Part shown: in pieces, positions 14,701-27,300 of the stretch
How positions within the stretch are numbered: position 1 is the first letter of the stretch
Layout: every line of letters begins with the position of its first letter
NCBI GenBank assembly: GCA_028583405.1
Contig: CM053251.1
Location: 12,721,495-12,785,494, forward strand
Direction of reading: 5' to 3'
Length of the DNA stretch: 64,000 bases
Source of the DNA: Pogonophryne albipinna
Lineage: Eukaryota; Chordata; Actinopteri; Perciformes; Artedidraconidae
The notes under the pieces: generated by a model
Databases searched by the model: none
What the model was told of the DNA's origin: nothing
Seen by the model: the letters and a program-made list of their open reading frames with translations, nothing else
Position numbers and translations under genes: made by a program

Positions 14701-15983
14701 GTGCTTTTAAAAAAAAATGCACTGGATTACCCGTCAACTGTCAGTTATTTGCCTGCCACGTCTAATGGCTATTTGATGCCTACTTGGTGTCACCTGGTGT
14801 CTTATGATGAAGCCAATGTGTTTTTAAGGTGAGGAGATATTGTCAAAGCCCTTGAACGTTCCCTAGGCTGTGATTGGCAGGTGTTGTCACAGAAGATGAG
14901 AAGCAGTGGGCGTCACACAGCAAAGAGAATCTATTACCTAGGATGGCAGGGCGTGCTTTCACAACATGTCAGTGCAGTCAGCCATCTTGCTCTCTCTCTG
15001 TCTGTGGAATAGTCCCTCCTCGGATCAGCGAGGGAACATCTTTCAAGTTTAATTTTGGAGACTGCCATAAGTAATTTATAGATATCTTTTCTTCTTGGGT
15101 TCCATACTATGATGAATTATAATGTAAAACATTTACACATTCATCAGCGGCGTTTAATCCCTTTATGGTAGTTGGCAGTCAAGATTTAAAAATGCTTAAT
15201 ATTTTTCCCATATAAATGGCACATGGGCAAAAAAAACTCTACATTAAACTGAGCCCTTTTTGGTATAGTTGTGCTGATTTTCTCCACTTCAAAAGCCTCC
15301 CTATTACAGAGAGAGAGGGGGGCTGCAGGCTCTGTGAGTTGCAGGGAGAAAAGGAGACTTGTTGTTGATCAGCCAAGCAAATCAGATCTTGATATTTGAA
15401 GAGTGAAGTTGTGATTGCTAATCACTCCACTGCCGAGTTTTAATTAGGAGACTCATAAGCATGATGTCATTTCTCAGCCGAGCATAGTCGAGCATCAGAT
15501 GTACTTAAAAGAAGAAAATAATTAGTTTTCTTCCTAGTCCAGGCTACATAAACAAGCCCAGGTTTCTTCAGGACTGTAGATTAATGAGTATTTTACTTTA
15601 TGTATGTTCCAGATAAAACATCTTACAGCATAATTGTGTTTCAATTGAGCTCATGTACTTTATACATTATATTAAGTGATATCTTGACATTATTTAGGGA
15701 TACAAAGACTTGTTTTGAGCACAGCAGCCATGAATGCATGCTTTTTGCATGACCAAAGAAAGACTGCTTCTAATCTTAGACTATTTTCTTTGAGATGGTG
15801 CTATAGATCGAACTGAGCTTATTGTCAATAGGTAGGTTTCTGTCCTGTGCTCCTAAAACCTTTGTTAGGACATTTTAATTACATCAGAGCTGGATTTAAT
15901 TGATCTAGGCTTAGAGGGATTTCACTGTCAATGAGAATGAGCCTGTGCGTTAATACAGCCGGCCAAATGCTTACACCTCTGTG

Positions 15984-16117
<134 letters not shown>

Positions 16118-17332
16118 GGCTGAGGCAAGAGGAGATGTGTCTTCTTGTTGACTTTCCCCTAAGTCTGCGAGGCCTCTGTCTTTTATGTATAATGGTTAAA
16201 TCAGCTGACATGGCGTCCTCACTCTGCCACCACTTTAACATATCTGTTGCCAACATTTTTGTCGACACCTGAAGTGTCCTCTTACTGAGCACTTTCTTCC
16301 TGGTTCCGTGTTGTCACCCACCATCTTACATTTTTTATAAAGCTGTTAGATAATGCTTCCCGATGAGGGTGAATTATTAATGGTCTTGTTAGTATGAGTG
16401 GGACAGGGCATGCTTTTAACTCTCTGAGCTGCTGGTTCTCTTATCCGGTAACTAAGGGACACCGCGCAAACACCCAAAGGAATGATGTACTACAGAAGAA
16501 CAAAAAAAAAACAGGACGCGGGGGGCTCAAAATAAAATAAAAGAAGCATGCATCCTTTACACTACTGTTGGGCTAAGCCTCACAGCACAAGGGAAACTTG
16601 GCAACAGGGAACAGCATTGCATCTATAGAGACATTTTCTCTCTATCTGAAGTATTGAGTATGGTACGGTGGCTGTTTTGTTGTTTATATTTGTTGGTTTA
16701 TACAGTCGTTCACATAACACTCTGGCCCTGCTACTTTTGTAAAATTGACAGTTAGCTACTTTTGTCAAATGGATATTTAGTCAGAATTGTTAAAGAGTTT
16801 TTCTCTGTTATGTATCACTGAATATCTTATAGGTTTGGACTGTCTGTCAGACAAATGAAGCAAAACAATATGTCACATTGAGCTCCTGGTTCTTGTAAAT
16901 GCTGTTTTTCCTGTTTTCTTACATTTTAAACTGTAAAATATTCATTATTTAAATGTGAAAAGATCAACTGATTAAGCTCTCATTTAAATAATTGTTGGTT
17001 GAAACCCTATACAAACAGTCTAGTGGTCAGATGCTCTAGCACAGGGGTGTCAAACTCAAGGCCCGGGGGCCAAATCCGGCCCGCAACTTCATTTAATGTG
17101 GCCCGCAAGAGCATGCAAAGAATATAATACGTTTATTATATGGTTACATGCCACTTTACAGAGGCACATTGCCCATAAACTACTTGTCCCACAATGCATC
17201 TCTTTTTGTGACATGCTCACTGAAGAGACTTGCAATTATTTGCACTAGACTTCTGCTTTCAGACGTAGTTAATTATGAAGTTATTACCCTATCTGATAAT
17301 AATCCAATGCACAGGAAATTATGTAATATAAT

Positions 17333-18162
17333 TAGGGATGCACGATATTGGTTTTTTGAAACCGATACAGATAACTTCCTGCTTCTCAAGACCGATACCG
17401 ATAACCGATAATAATATTATATATATTAAATGTACCTGTAGTTTTTGCACACCTGGTGGTAAAAAAAAGACTAGTAGTGAGCAAATGACATGAGCATTAC
17501 TACTATGAACAAAACAAAGCCAAGAACAGTTTTGACTCTTCAAGTGACCATATTTATTTTCCCAAATAAAGTTCTTGCCTTTTTCAAAAGCCTCGTCGAT
17601 AGGTAAAAGCCCCGGTGCCTTTGCAGCTGGCTTTGGATTCGCCGCTAGTTTAGCAGCGCAGGCGTCTTCGTACGCTTTTAACACACCATCGTAGCGATGG
17701 CGATGTTTCAGGTGACTAATCAGGTTGGAAGTATTATAGCTCGTTGCCTTTTTCCCTCCTCGTGGAACTTCTGCATTGCATTTGTTAATACAAATAGCAA
17801 GCGAACTATCTAACTCTGAAACTTTGAAATAGTCCCATACTACCGACGACATGTTTGTTTACTGTCCTGGCTTCACGGCCGCACACCATTTACGTCACAG
17901 CCAGGCATGAGTTAGGGAGCGCTGGATTTGTGAAAAACTCCCCTCTTCCTAAACCACTAATACCACAGTACTGGCAAAACGGGAGGAGCCGAGTGAAAAA
18001 CAAGCGCCCCTCATCCCAATCCACCCACACCGCAGTATTTTTTTATTTTTTTTTATTCCAAAAATATATTGTATATTATCGGGGCTATTAATACTTTTAT
18101 CGGGTTTATCGGGATGACGTCATAATTCCTAATATCGGACCGATAATTATCGTGCACCACTA
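17333..18162 (-). mobile_element. hAT-superfamily transposon with 8-bp target duplication, internally deleted
   Basis: Terminal inverted repeats TAGGGATGCACGATATTGG (left) and the reverse of CCGATAATTATCGTGCACCACTA (right), both followed by CCGATA/ATCGG-rich subterminal sequence. Both sides carry the same 8-bp duplication AATATAAT (17325-17332 and 18163-18170), the length made by hAT transposases. The minus strand carries the first part of a transposase with a BED-type zinc finger (17550-17852), and the rest of the coding region is missing, so this copy is nonautonomous. The perfect duplication suggests a fairly recent insertion into the older hAT-like element at 17042. Confidence 0.88.
17550..17852 (-). 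pseudogene. hAT transposase N-terminal remnant with BED zinc finger
   Basis: Minus-strand frame starting at 17852 (MSSVVWDYFKVSE...). It has the aromatic start of a BED finger (VWDYFKV), a cysteine pair within AICINKCNAEVPRG, and the HLKHRH histidine pair near residues 48-52, which is the usual order for BED domains of hAT transposases. After about residue 100 (near ENKYGHLK) the similarity ends and the frame runs through low-complexity and terminal-repeat sequence, so the RNase-H-like catalytic domain is absent. The two cysteines are three residues apart here (C-INK-C), where the usual spacing is two, so metal binding may be lost. Not a host gene. Confidence 0.75.
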
Positions 18163-20139
18163 AATATAATACATTATTTTATATATATCAAATATATATA
18201 TAGTCTTAAAGTCACAACCGGCCCTTTGAGTGCAACCATGATGCTAATGTGGCCTGGGATTAAATTGAGTTTGTTGCATATTCACAGTTCAAGTAGTGTT
18301 CTTGAACTGTTAAGCCAAAAGTAAATACTTCCAAATGTCATAATAGACTTTTTTATATATATGGGTTCTTTATATTGTTATGTCCTTGGGCCAAGGCAGC
18401 ATAAACAGTATTTCTGAGCATTTTTGTAGTAAGAAACCGCACAGTCAGGGTCTAATCTGCTTTTAAACTATGAAATGGAGGTTTGACCCTGAATGACAAA
18501 CAGTAAAACATGCTGCATACAGAGCGACTGTGCAACAGACACATTGCCGCATTTCAGTCAAATCTGTCCTTCGCCACTAAATGTACGCCCGTACGCCCGT
18601 ATACCCTGACAGCTGTCCTGATTCTTATAGCACGCACTTTCATCATTGTTCCAATTCAGTCTCCCCACACTTGTATGGCCCTTCAGTTTGCATTACAATG
18701 GAGCGAGCAGAAAAACTTTGTGGAAATGCGTATAATTTGGCATGCTAAAATTCAGCGGTATTGTCCTTTAAGACGCATTCTAGCCTCCATTTTACATTCA
18801 ATTAGAAATGTAACCTTAAATTGCTACATTTGGCTCTGTAAACCGCCTGTCTTTTGTCAAAATCTTACACATTTTGTGCATTTAAGACCTGAAGTCTGGC
18901 CAATCTTGCTTTCCAGAAGTCCCAAGTTATTTAGTTGTTGAGAGGCTATGTTGTGTACTAATTATGTGGTATTTTTGTCCATTCTGACTTAAAAGTAAAA
19001 GCTCACGTTGACTCAGTAAGCAGTTCTTACGAAAGTATGTTTTCAGCTTTTTGTTTAACAGCAGGAGTGAGTCTTACTCGTCTAACTGCTATGAAGCAGT
19101 AAACCTGCATTGGTACATCTTTCAAAAATAAAGTGCTTTACAGCTGAACCAGGAGCAGTAAGTCTTAAGTAATAACCCTGAGACTGTCAGGGCGAAGAAA
19201 GGAAGTAATTATGTAAAAAGAAACAAGAAAAACAAGTCCATCCAGTTTCTATTTCCCACTGGAAATGCTGCAAGGTGAAGCTTGTGCTTTGTTTCTGAAG
19301 GAACAGACAAAGTGGATGGACAAATTAATACAAACCAATACTGAAGAAAAACGACTTTCAATTGAAACAAGCAACACGTCGATGCTTTCAGAGCGTGGGT
19401 ACACATTAAGTCAATGGCTCATTTCCAACTCCATACAGCCAAACTGTGGAGCCAAACAATATCATATTTTAGAAATTGATAATAATATTTTAAGCTTACA
19501 AAAGAAATATTCTAATTAGAGCAGAAATGCAGGATGATCTTCCTCTAATGAATGCTATTCTAAAACATGTTTTCATTTAAGATTAAGAATGTTTTGACAA
19601 ATTGAATTGAAATCGATATACAGGCCAATCCCTCCAGTATTCCTCTGATTTTTTTTTCAAAATGACACGAAACGGAACATTTGCACATTTTAGTAATTTG
19701 TTCCTGCTTTCTCTCAAATAATTAATACAATATTTTTAAGGTTCCACAATTTCCAAATCAGAGCAAACAAACGGACATTTGCTGCCACTAACATGTCCTT
19801 ATAACGGTAACTATTTTCCTAGAAATGCCCAAAAAATTGAAATGCTGTTTAAGCACAAGCAGCTGAACAAAACCACTGCCTAAATAGAATAGTTGGTGAA
19901 ATCTTGATTTTAAGCTGCACTTGTACTTAAGTGAACATTAACAATTGATTGCCCCCAGATAGTTATTATTTCAATCTGCAATTCTCCCAACAAGTCTTTT
20001 AGATTATTGTTATGGTTTACAGCTCACAACCTTACTGTTTTGGTTCAATCACACTGCTCTCATATCATGTTTTTTTTGTTTAAAAAAGCTACAAAAACCT
20101 ATTGTACACTGCCTGCCCAGTGCCACATGCAGCAAACTA

Positions 20140-20197
20140 AGTGAGTAACTGGATAACACAGTGGAACCGTTAGCCGGTAAAAAGCCAGATATTGTCC
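20140..20197. repeat. Old dispersed repeat, left fragment
   Basis: Sequence with TAAAAAGCCAGATATTGTCC leading to the MITE; after the MITE the repeat resumes at 20587. It resembles the repeat fragment at 33050-33215 (both have CAGATAT/ACAATAC then GAGTTRGTAGAGACC and AACAGAGCT). The family is known to me as a common fish interspersed repeat, without a name I can assign. Confidence 0.5.
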
Positions 20198-20586
20198 TTA
20201 AAGGTGGGGTAGGTAATTTTGGAGAAACCGGCTCGAGATCGCTAGAATTTGAAAATACACAACCGGAAAAAATCTGCCACTTCCTTACAGAGCCCCTCCT
20301 CCAACACACACAAACGCGCACATGACCAATGAGGGCACGAGATAAGTTTGTGCACAGATGGAAGGCTGACAGGCAGGTAGGCCATCCAGTTATTTTAGCC
20401 GGGCCGGCTAAAATGATTGGTCGTGCTTTTTACAGTACTACGGCTTCCACAGATGACATTTTTTATGGATTTTTTGTCAAAGCACTTCAGATATTCATTG
20501 CTATCGGGATGTTAAGAGCATTCCATGGAATATAACAAAAAGTGTATCTCGAGCCGGTTTCTCAAACTTACCTACCCCACCTTTAA
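20198..20586. mobile_element. TTAA-flanked MITE with about 40-bp inverted repeats
   Basis: Left end TTAAAGGTGGGGTAGGTAA..GAGAAACCGGCTCGAGAT; the right end is its near-exact reverse complement, ATCTCGAGCCGGTTTCTC..TTACCTACCCCACCTTTAA. Total length is 389 bp. TTAA occurs at both edges (20198-20201 and 20583-20586), as expected of piggyBac-type target duplications, though the class is inferred only from that. No transposase is encoded. The inverted repeats differ at only a few positions, so the copy looks fairly young. Confidence 0.88.
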
Positions 20587-20650
20587 GAGTTAGTAGAGAC
20601 CAGAAACAGAGCTGAAAAGTAATAACAAGGAAGATACGGATGAATGCAAA
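20587..20650. repeat. Old dispersed repeat, right fragment
   Basis: GAGTTAGTAGAGACCAGAAAC followed by AGAGCTGAAAAGTAATAA. It continues the fragment that ends at 20197 and matches GAGTTGGTAGAGACC..AACAGAGCT at about 33112, so the MITE landed inside this repeat. Confidence 0.5.
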
Positions 20651-21623
20651 TGTCATTAACTTCTGATTCAAATAACTACAGGAAAGTTTAAATTAAAGAA
20701 AGTATTCATGGCGACGTTCAGTGTTTGCTAAGAACAGACACTTAACTGGTAAACACAATAAAACATCTCCCGCTGAATATCTCTGCCTTTACAGAGCAGG
20801 TATTGATTTTGAAGATGCCCTTTAGAAAACACTTTTGTCCAGGGCCAAGACGCAAACATGCATTGGGTTACCGGTCAAAAACAAAAGTATAAAAGCACAA
20901 GATGATGTTCATCGTTTCTTTCACATTTATCCGCATTCTGATGAGATTACGTGCAGAGAAAACTGTGGACTGTAAAACACGTGGTGAGTCTATAATAGCA
21001 TTAGCAGCCGTCTCGTGGGACTCATTAGGACTGACTATTACTCCACACCGTTGTGTATGGCCAAGGTGTGCCAGACAATTTTACAGGACTACTGTAGCAG
21101 CACCGTGCTTTGCAGTAGTTTCTTGAATTACTCAAATTCCCCCCTCAGCAGATCTAAACAGTGTTTAACATCAAGGGATATCCTGCAGTGCTGAGTGTGG
21201 AGCAGATTCCTACCTCTTTCAGCAGAGACTTTACTTCCCCAAGAAAATTACACACTTCAACTCTTGTTGGGAACGTAGTCACAGCTTCTTCTAACGCTCT
21301 TGATATTTATATGTTAAAATATTTTTACTCACTGTATTAGCTTTTCCACATTGATTTTATTATTTTTCTTCCTCTATAAACCCATCATCCCTTTTATGCC
21401 ACATTTTAGGGGGTTGTAATGTCTTGTTTGAGTGCCATGTGTAAAGTAGGTCTTGAATATTAGTTAATATTATATGGACTTTACTTACTATTGTTGTGGA
21501 TAATTTTGTCTTTCAATATTATGACCATTTAAACGGTTCTAACCAAGTTCTAATTGAAAAGTAATAAAATGAGAAGCGGACATTTTTGGTTTATTATTGC
21601 AGTTATGATCATTTAGAAAAATG

Positions 21624-21790
21624 CCAGGGCTGCAGATAATGATAATGTTTTCCTCCTAGTGAATTGCTAATTATTTTCTTAATTAAAAAGCTTGTTTTGT
21701 GTAACCAACTTTCCAACAATCCCAAAAATATTCAGTTTGCAATGAAACAGGGAAAAACAACAGATATCCTTTAATCTAGATTATTAGATT
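21624..21790. repeat. Eroded dispersed repeat (CAGGGCTGCA...ATTAATCG-type)
   Basis: Begins CAGGGCTGCAGATAATGAT, then TTATTTTCTTAATTAA, then CCCAAAAATATTCAGTTTGC. The order of these motifs fits a very common fish interspersed repeat that begins with TAGGGCTGCAACTAACGAT. Strongly diverged, no open frame. Confidence 0.5.
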
Positions 21791-22798
21791 AGATATCATT
21801 TTAGAGGGTTTGTTGTTTTGTTGAATTGTGATTGATAATGTGAAATGTAGTTCAGCTCTCGTCTTGAGGAATGTGTGCCTCTGCTTGTTTGTATCATCAC
21901 ACACTTCTGCCTACTTTCTTTAACAAAATGTCCCTTTATTACTTTGTGTATAACTGTTAAACTCAAGCAACAATTCAATAATGTCAGTTTGCCCCTGAGT
22001 GCATATTACAGCCCTGAATGAAGGCAAATGAATGCGTGTCAGTCACTAAAGACGCTGAATGAAAAGGGACCACACAAAACGTGCAGAGTACTAAAGCAGC
22101 CCATGTGCTGAACATGCAGAGGTAATGCAAAGCAGACTGGATTTGGGACCCAAATGTGCTTTTAGTTGGGCAAAACCTTTAACTTTACAATGAATCTACA
22201 ACAGGAGTAGATGAAACCAGGGGGATAGATGTGTCAGTGAACGTGAAGTGAGCCATGAAGTTGTCATCCTCGCTACATTAAAGTATTTTCCAGCTAAAAG
22301 GAACCATATAACTTGAAATAGCTTCTAAATCAATAAGATGCACTGAGCATGAAGTGTAAATCAGGACGTCAGGAGAAAATTAACAGCTTGTTGGAGTGAT
22401 ATAACATTTCTGATCAACAGTTAATGTTCTTCTGATTAAGAATAAAGCCTCACTACCTAACACAACAGCTGTGTTGCTGAATGAGGGAATGGAGTTGCTC
22501 GTATGGGCAGATTGGAGGTAATTGTAGTACTCCACAAGTGTTATGCAAAGATAATTCAAGTGTTCAACTTTTTAAAGTTTGTTTTGCTCAGTATGGATTA
22601 AATGAAAAAAGCCTGTTAAACTCTTTAGGTAGCGGTTACTCATCAGCCTAAAAGGAGGACACTATTTAAAACTGGAGAATATTCTGCAAAAATAAAACAT
22701 ATATCTATATTAAGTTTCCGTTTTGCCCTGTTAATATTATAAAAAATTCAGAAAAATGATTAAACATCTATCTATCTATGTCTATTCGTCATATACAC

Positions 22799-22885
22799 GT
22801 AGTAGGACTGCAACTAACATTTTTATTTTTTTTTACATTTGAATATTTTCTTGATTAATTGTTAAAAGAAATATAAAAAAAAAAA
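22799..22885. repeat. Eroded dispersed repeat, same family as 21624
   Basis: TAGGACTGCAACTAACATTT followed by TATTTTCTTGATTAATTG, matching the left end of the same ATTAATCG-type family. Only the left part is clear. Confidence 0.5.
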
Positions 22886-24634
22886 ATGCAATTTCGGTGA
22901 GGCCAGTGTGGCCTCCTCGCTCCACAACCCAGAGATCCAGTTTTCAAAAATATAACACAAGAATTATGACTGAGAAATATCAATAGAGCTACTGATATTT
23001 TGTTTTCAATTCTGTCAAATAAAGTCTCTTTCAGGAAATCTAAATGTGATTTTTAGTGGTTTTAGAGTATTAATGAGGTGGGAAATTCCATATAATTAAA
23101 AAAGAAAAAAGGATACAATTTTGTTGGCAACCTCAAAAAACAATTTCAAAAATAATGTGCTCTTTACTAGCGTGATAGAAGTATTTAGAACAAAGCATCT
23201 CTGACTTATTCTGCCCCTCACCCACTTTTGAAACCAAATCAGCTAATTAGCATACAATTCAGAGTTAGTTTTTCGGTTACACCACCAACTACTCACTCCC
23301 TTCAGGGATAAAAGGTGTTTGCTCAATTTGCATATATATATTTTTGGTAAAGAAAGAAACAGCTTTTTGCTTTTGGCAACAAACATGTCATTGTACCAGT
23401 TTCTTGTAAGCCCCATTTGGGATAGGATTAGTTTTACGGGGAGGGAGGAAGGGAAAGTAATCGAAAAATTGGAGCATGTCTGGAAACTTTAGTCCCATCC
23501 GAATCTTGCCATGTCGGGAAGTTGTGCGGATTTCAACGGCCAGCTAAATTTGGGACCTCCAGAATAACCTCCAACCCTCAGCTAGGCCTATCTGAAATGA
23601 CAACCCTGAGATAGTTTGGAAATAATGTCATTTTATTTTGAGGAGAGAGGGGCTCTGTACACTCGGCTGACTATTCCAGATGCAACATTTCTTCTCCTTT
23701 TTCTGTCTGATTTAATTTAATTGTTTAAACAAGTTGTATGTTGGTTGCGTAAAATACATTTTATTAGTATGATACATTTGTGTTGTGTTGCCAGCACATA
23801 AATAGGGTTCTGTAACACTGTAAGCCAATTCAACACATTTCTCCTCGCATGCATGTTGTTCATTAACTTCACACATGTTATGGATTAGCAGTCACTTTAT
23901 GTACATTTTGCTGAAAACTAATCCAGTCTGAATGGGGCTACAGTGTGTAACATGTTTTACAAGGAGTCAATGCATTTCCCCCCAGAAGGTGTGAACATCA
24001 ACACATCACCTGCTGGAAATGTGTTGAAGGAGTGAATGAATTTGTTGTGAGTGTTTTGTGAGTTCAGGTGGGGGGTGATACTGGTGGGGCCAATCACGGT
24101 TTCTCTTGTAAAAATGTGTTTTGAACATTGGACAGAGCTGGAGGTGAGCAGTGTGTGTGTGTGGGTGTGTTAGTGTGGGGAGTGCTAGAATTATGCGTGG
24201 AGGAGGCGAGAAGTGAGGCTGTCAGTGCATTTATTAAGAGACTGATTGAAAAGGCGAAGCCTCTCTTTTCCATGTCAGAGTCTCGAGCTGCTCTGCGCTC
24301 CTCTCCGGTGACCCTACTGTTTCACCAACTGCTCTGAGGTCAGCCTATTCATTTCAATGCCAAGCAGGATTGGCTACTGAGCTCAGGGTAACCTGTGCCA
24401 AATTACTGGAGAGTGAAAAATACATTTCACTCCTTTGCTCCCCCCACGCATTTTCTAATTTGTAATTCAGCCTATTGCAGAATACGTAAGATCTCAATAA
24501 GCCCAAGTAACCTTTGAAAAAATGTCTTAATCCTAAAATGAGGTTCTTACTATAAAACATTTATCCAGCAAGCAATTTCTTTAAGTATATTAAGATGAAT
24601 AGAAATAGTAATTTTTACAAACATGTCTGTCAGA

Positions 24635-24765
24635 GCTGAAACTATTTGTTGATTTATTAAAAGAAAATTAAAAGAATAAAAGGACAATCAATTGACAACT
24701 CGTCTGATTATCATTTGAGTGCTTCTTGAAGTGAAATAGCAACAAAAACCTCTATTCAATTACAC
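24635..24765. repeat. Eroded dispersed repeat (GAGCTGAAACTATT...GATTATCATTTGAGT)
   Basis: GAGCTGAAACTATTTGTTGA, AGAAAATTAAAAG, CAATTGACAACT and GATTATCATTTGAGT occur in the order expected of another common fish repeat rich in GATTAATCG motifs. Highly diverged. Confidence 0.45.
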
Positions 24766-26164
24766 TTAAGTGAACCTTTTAGGGGTTTGTACAATTAGAA
24801 TAAATCAAGCTTTGACATGCTTTGGAAAGCAATAAATCAATTAACTGTAAAACTAAATCATGGATTAATGAACATGATATTAAATTGCAGCTCTTGGGTC
24901 ATTTTTGCTATTGGAGGATGAAGCAGGCAAAGATAATAGTAATTATTTCGTTGACGGGTGATTTCAACTACAAAACCTGGACAGATCCACTTTTGCCCTT
25001 GTTATAAGTGCTTTCTTCTCCGCACGGCTCCTTTTTGAAGACTTCACACCGCCCTCTCTTCATTTAGCTTGACACTAACCTGGTTGTTCAGTCTTGGTCT
25101 TCTTTGTTCTCCTCACTTTACTAAGCTTCTTTGCTCACCCCTCTCTGTTTCACTATGTCCATCTGCCCGCTGGCAGTCTATCTTATCTACTGCCTCAATC
25201 ATTTGGCCGAGAGCTGCTGAACACACCAACTGTTGTGCTCTCTCTCAATAAAACAGTAAAGCATTGGACCTTTCAGGGGTTTTCTGTTTGGGCTTTTTAA
25301 GCTACACTGAAGAACATTTCAACTTAAAAGCATTTTCTTTACAACTGACAAAAGAAGACATAAAAGCTGGAATTGAAGTGCTTTGAATTTAGCATCTTTT
25401 CATGTTACAGGAAGTCATTTTGACCCACACCTAAACAGAAGATGTAAGAAGTTTCATGATCTATTAAGCATCTTATAAACATCTGTTGGCCCATAAATTA
25501 TGTATAGGCTCTGAAGCAAGCTGTAATTATGATGAAATAAGTAGCACACACTAGCTCACAGGAAGAAATCCAAAAAAAATCTTAAAATAATTCGAGCTCA
25601 TCTCAAACTGAAATTATAAAACAATTCATCAATACAAATGAGAATATGCTAATAAGACACTTTTTGATAAATAATTGTTCCTTTCCTCTTTAAACACAGA
25701 AATAATAAAAAAAATGTTTACGGCTACGATCTTTGCTCTTGTTTCACTTATGAGTTTTAATGTTGGTTTTACATTTTTGGATTTTGGCGTTAGGTTGCAC
25801 AAATCAATTAATCAATTTTGAAACTTGGACTGTTGTGGACATTTTCTTTATTCTTGGTAAATGTTATAGTGCCCACAATTAACTGAGAAAATACCCCAAC
25901 ATTTTAATTATTTGATAGTTGCTGATTTCAAAGCAAAGCATGTAGCAACATTTAAATTGAGCAAAGCAATATAATATCTCTTGACTTCTTTAATCCTGTT
26001 TCTTGGCTCACAGAAAAATCACCCATAAAGCATTACAAATAATTGCACTGAATGTTTTGCTGTTCTTTAATTAGTTTTTGAATTAAATAGCTTTTTAAAC
26101 CACTTACAGGCCATTCTCACATAATAAATTGCTCATAAAAGTAAAAAACATTGCTTGCATTGTT

Positions 26165-26400
26165 TAATCAACAACTCAAAGCTTATTCAAACTTATTTGT
26201 TCAATCATAATTAAAGACTAAGAAAATCAGAAAAAGGTGTATGAGTGAGAAATATAGAAGCTTTCATATTCTCATTAAAAAAATCAAAACTTTAATCAAA
26301 AAAGGATATGGTTTTGTGAATGAAAGTTAGAACAGCTCTAAAACAAATGTAGACTTTTCTTAGGTTAGTTATTTGGTCTATAAAATGTAATTTGTTACAA
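26165..26400. repeat. Repeat relics (two pieces)
   Basis: CAACTCAAAGCTTATTCAAAC..GACTAAGAAAATCAG (26168-26230) and TTAGTTATTTGGTCTATAAAA (26366-26386) both recall internal parts of the 21624 family. They are in the reverse order to the family layout, so they are probably separate fragments. Confidence 0.35.
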
Positions 26401-27164
26401 CATAGTGACTGTTTATAGTCAGCTGAGACCCCCTAATTGTTCTTGCATGTGCAGCTGTAAACCAGAGTTTACAACCTGTCCCAATAGTGTATCTTATCAG
26501 CAGTGTTGAGAAAACACACTGTACACTGAGCTCCATGTCAACTCATCTTTGTTTCTGGCAGTTGATGACAAGTTCTCTTCATATCCGATGGAGCCAAGGA
26601 AATGACATCACGTCCCTGCAGGGAATGAAAGCGCAGCCCTGACAGGACTGTCATCACTAAAGAGTTCCTTGGGAACATCAGGGTGAACCGAGGACCGGGA
26701 AAGAAAGTGTCTGGAGGCTGTGTTTTCTTAGTTCCTGTAGTTCCCAACTCCCACTTCAAGCCCATCAACCATTTTCTGATGTTTGAAATTCCCCTCTCAC
26801 ATGTGTGCCTTTTTTTTACCCTGAATGTAGGGCATGTGGGCGGGGCAGAAAGTCCTCCAAATTAGCAGTTACTGAAAGAGTGGAAGACGAATCATTGTGT
26901 TGGCTAGATCCTGCTCTCAACATCTCTATTTCACTTGTAGGTTTTCAGCTTACACTTGGACTTGCCCATTAGTTTTGTTCCAGTCTTATTTGATATGTAT
27001 GTATGCACTCTTTATCTCTCTTCTCGCCATTGATAATCGAAAATAAATTAACATTCCTGGGCTTTATTTTTGTCTTCACTAAGCCTGTGGAGAAAACTTG
27101 GAGGCGAACCGAGGAGGTCAGGCCATACTCACAGGCTGTCAATCCTCTGGGTGACCCAACCGCC

Positions 27165-27300
27165 CCTACCTCTCTCCCCCTTCCATTCTTCTCCTCCTCT
27201 GCTCTCCTTCTCCCATCCATTTAGTCCCTCCCGGCTTAGAAACTCCCAAACTCCCCCCTTCTCTCACTCCCTTTCACTGGACGCCTCTCCAGCTTGAGTG
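27165..27300. other. Pyrimidine-rich tract
   Basis: Strongly C/T-biased plus strand (CTCTCTCCCCCTTCC, then CTCCTCCTCTGCTCTCC). It could be simple sequence or act in splicing or as a GA-binding regulatory element; nothing else supports an exon here. Confidence 0.4.

Larger units (their letters stand above)
17042..18273 (+). mobile_element. hAT-like nonautonomous DNA transposon, 3' end truncated, split by a second hAT
   Basis: The left end reads CAGGGGTGTCAAACTCAAGG followed by a GGCCCGGGGGCCAAATCCGGCCCGC-type segment, which is typical of a dispersed hAT-like family in vertebrates. The right end holds the matching inverted sequence (CGGCCCTTTGAG at about 18220, then AAATTGAGTTTG to 18273) but lacks the final ACACCCCTG expected from the left terminus. 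No target duplication can be paired, so the right end is probably truncated. A younger hAT copy sits inside it at 17333-18162. I see no transposase belonging to this outer element. Confidence 0.72.

Noticed and set aside
18510..18941. 143-codon plus-strand frame
   Set aside because: No domain, signal or codon bias seen; flanks lack convincing splice sites. Treated as chance.
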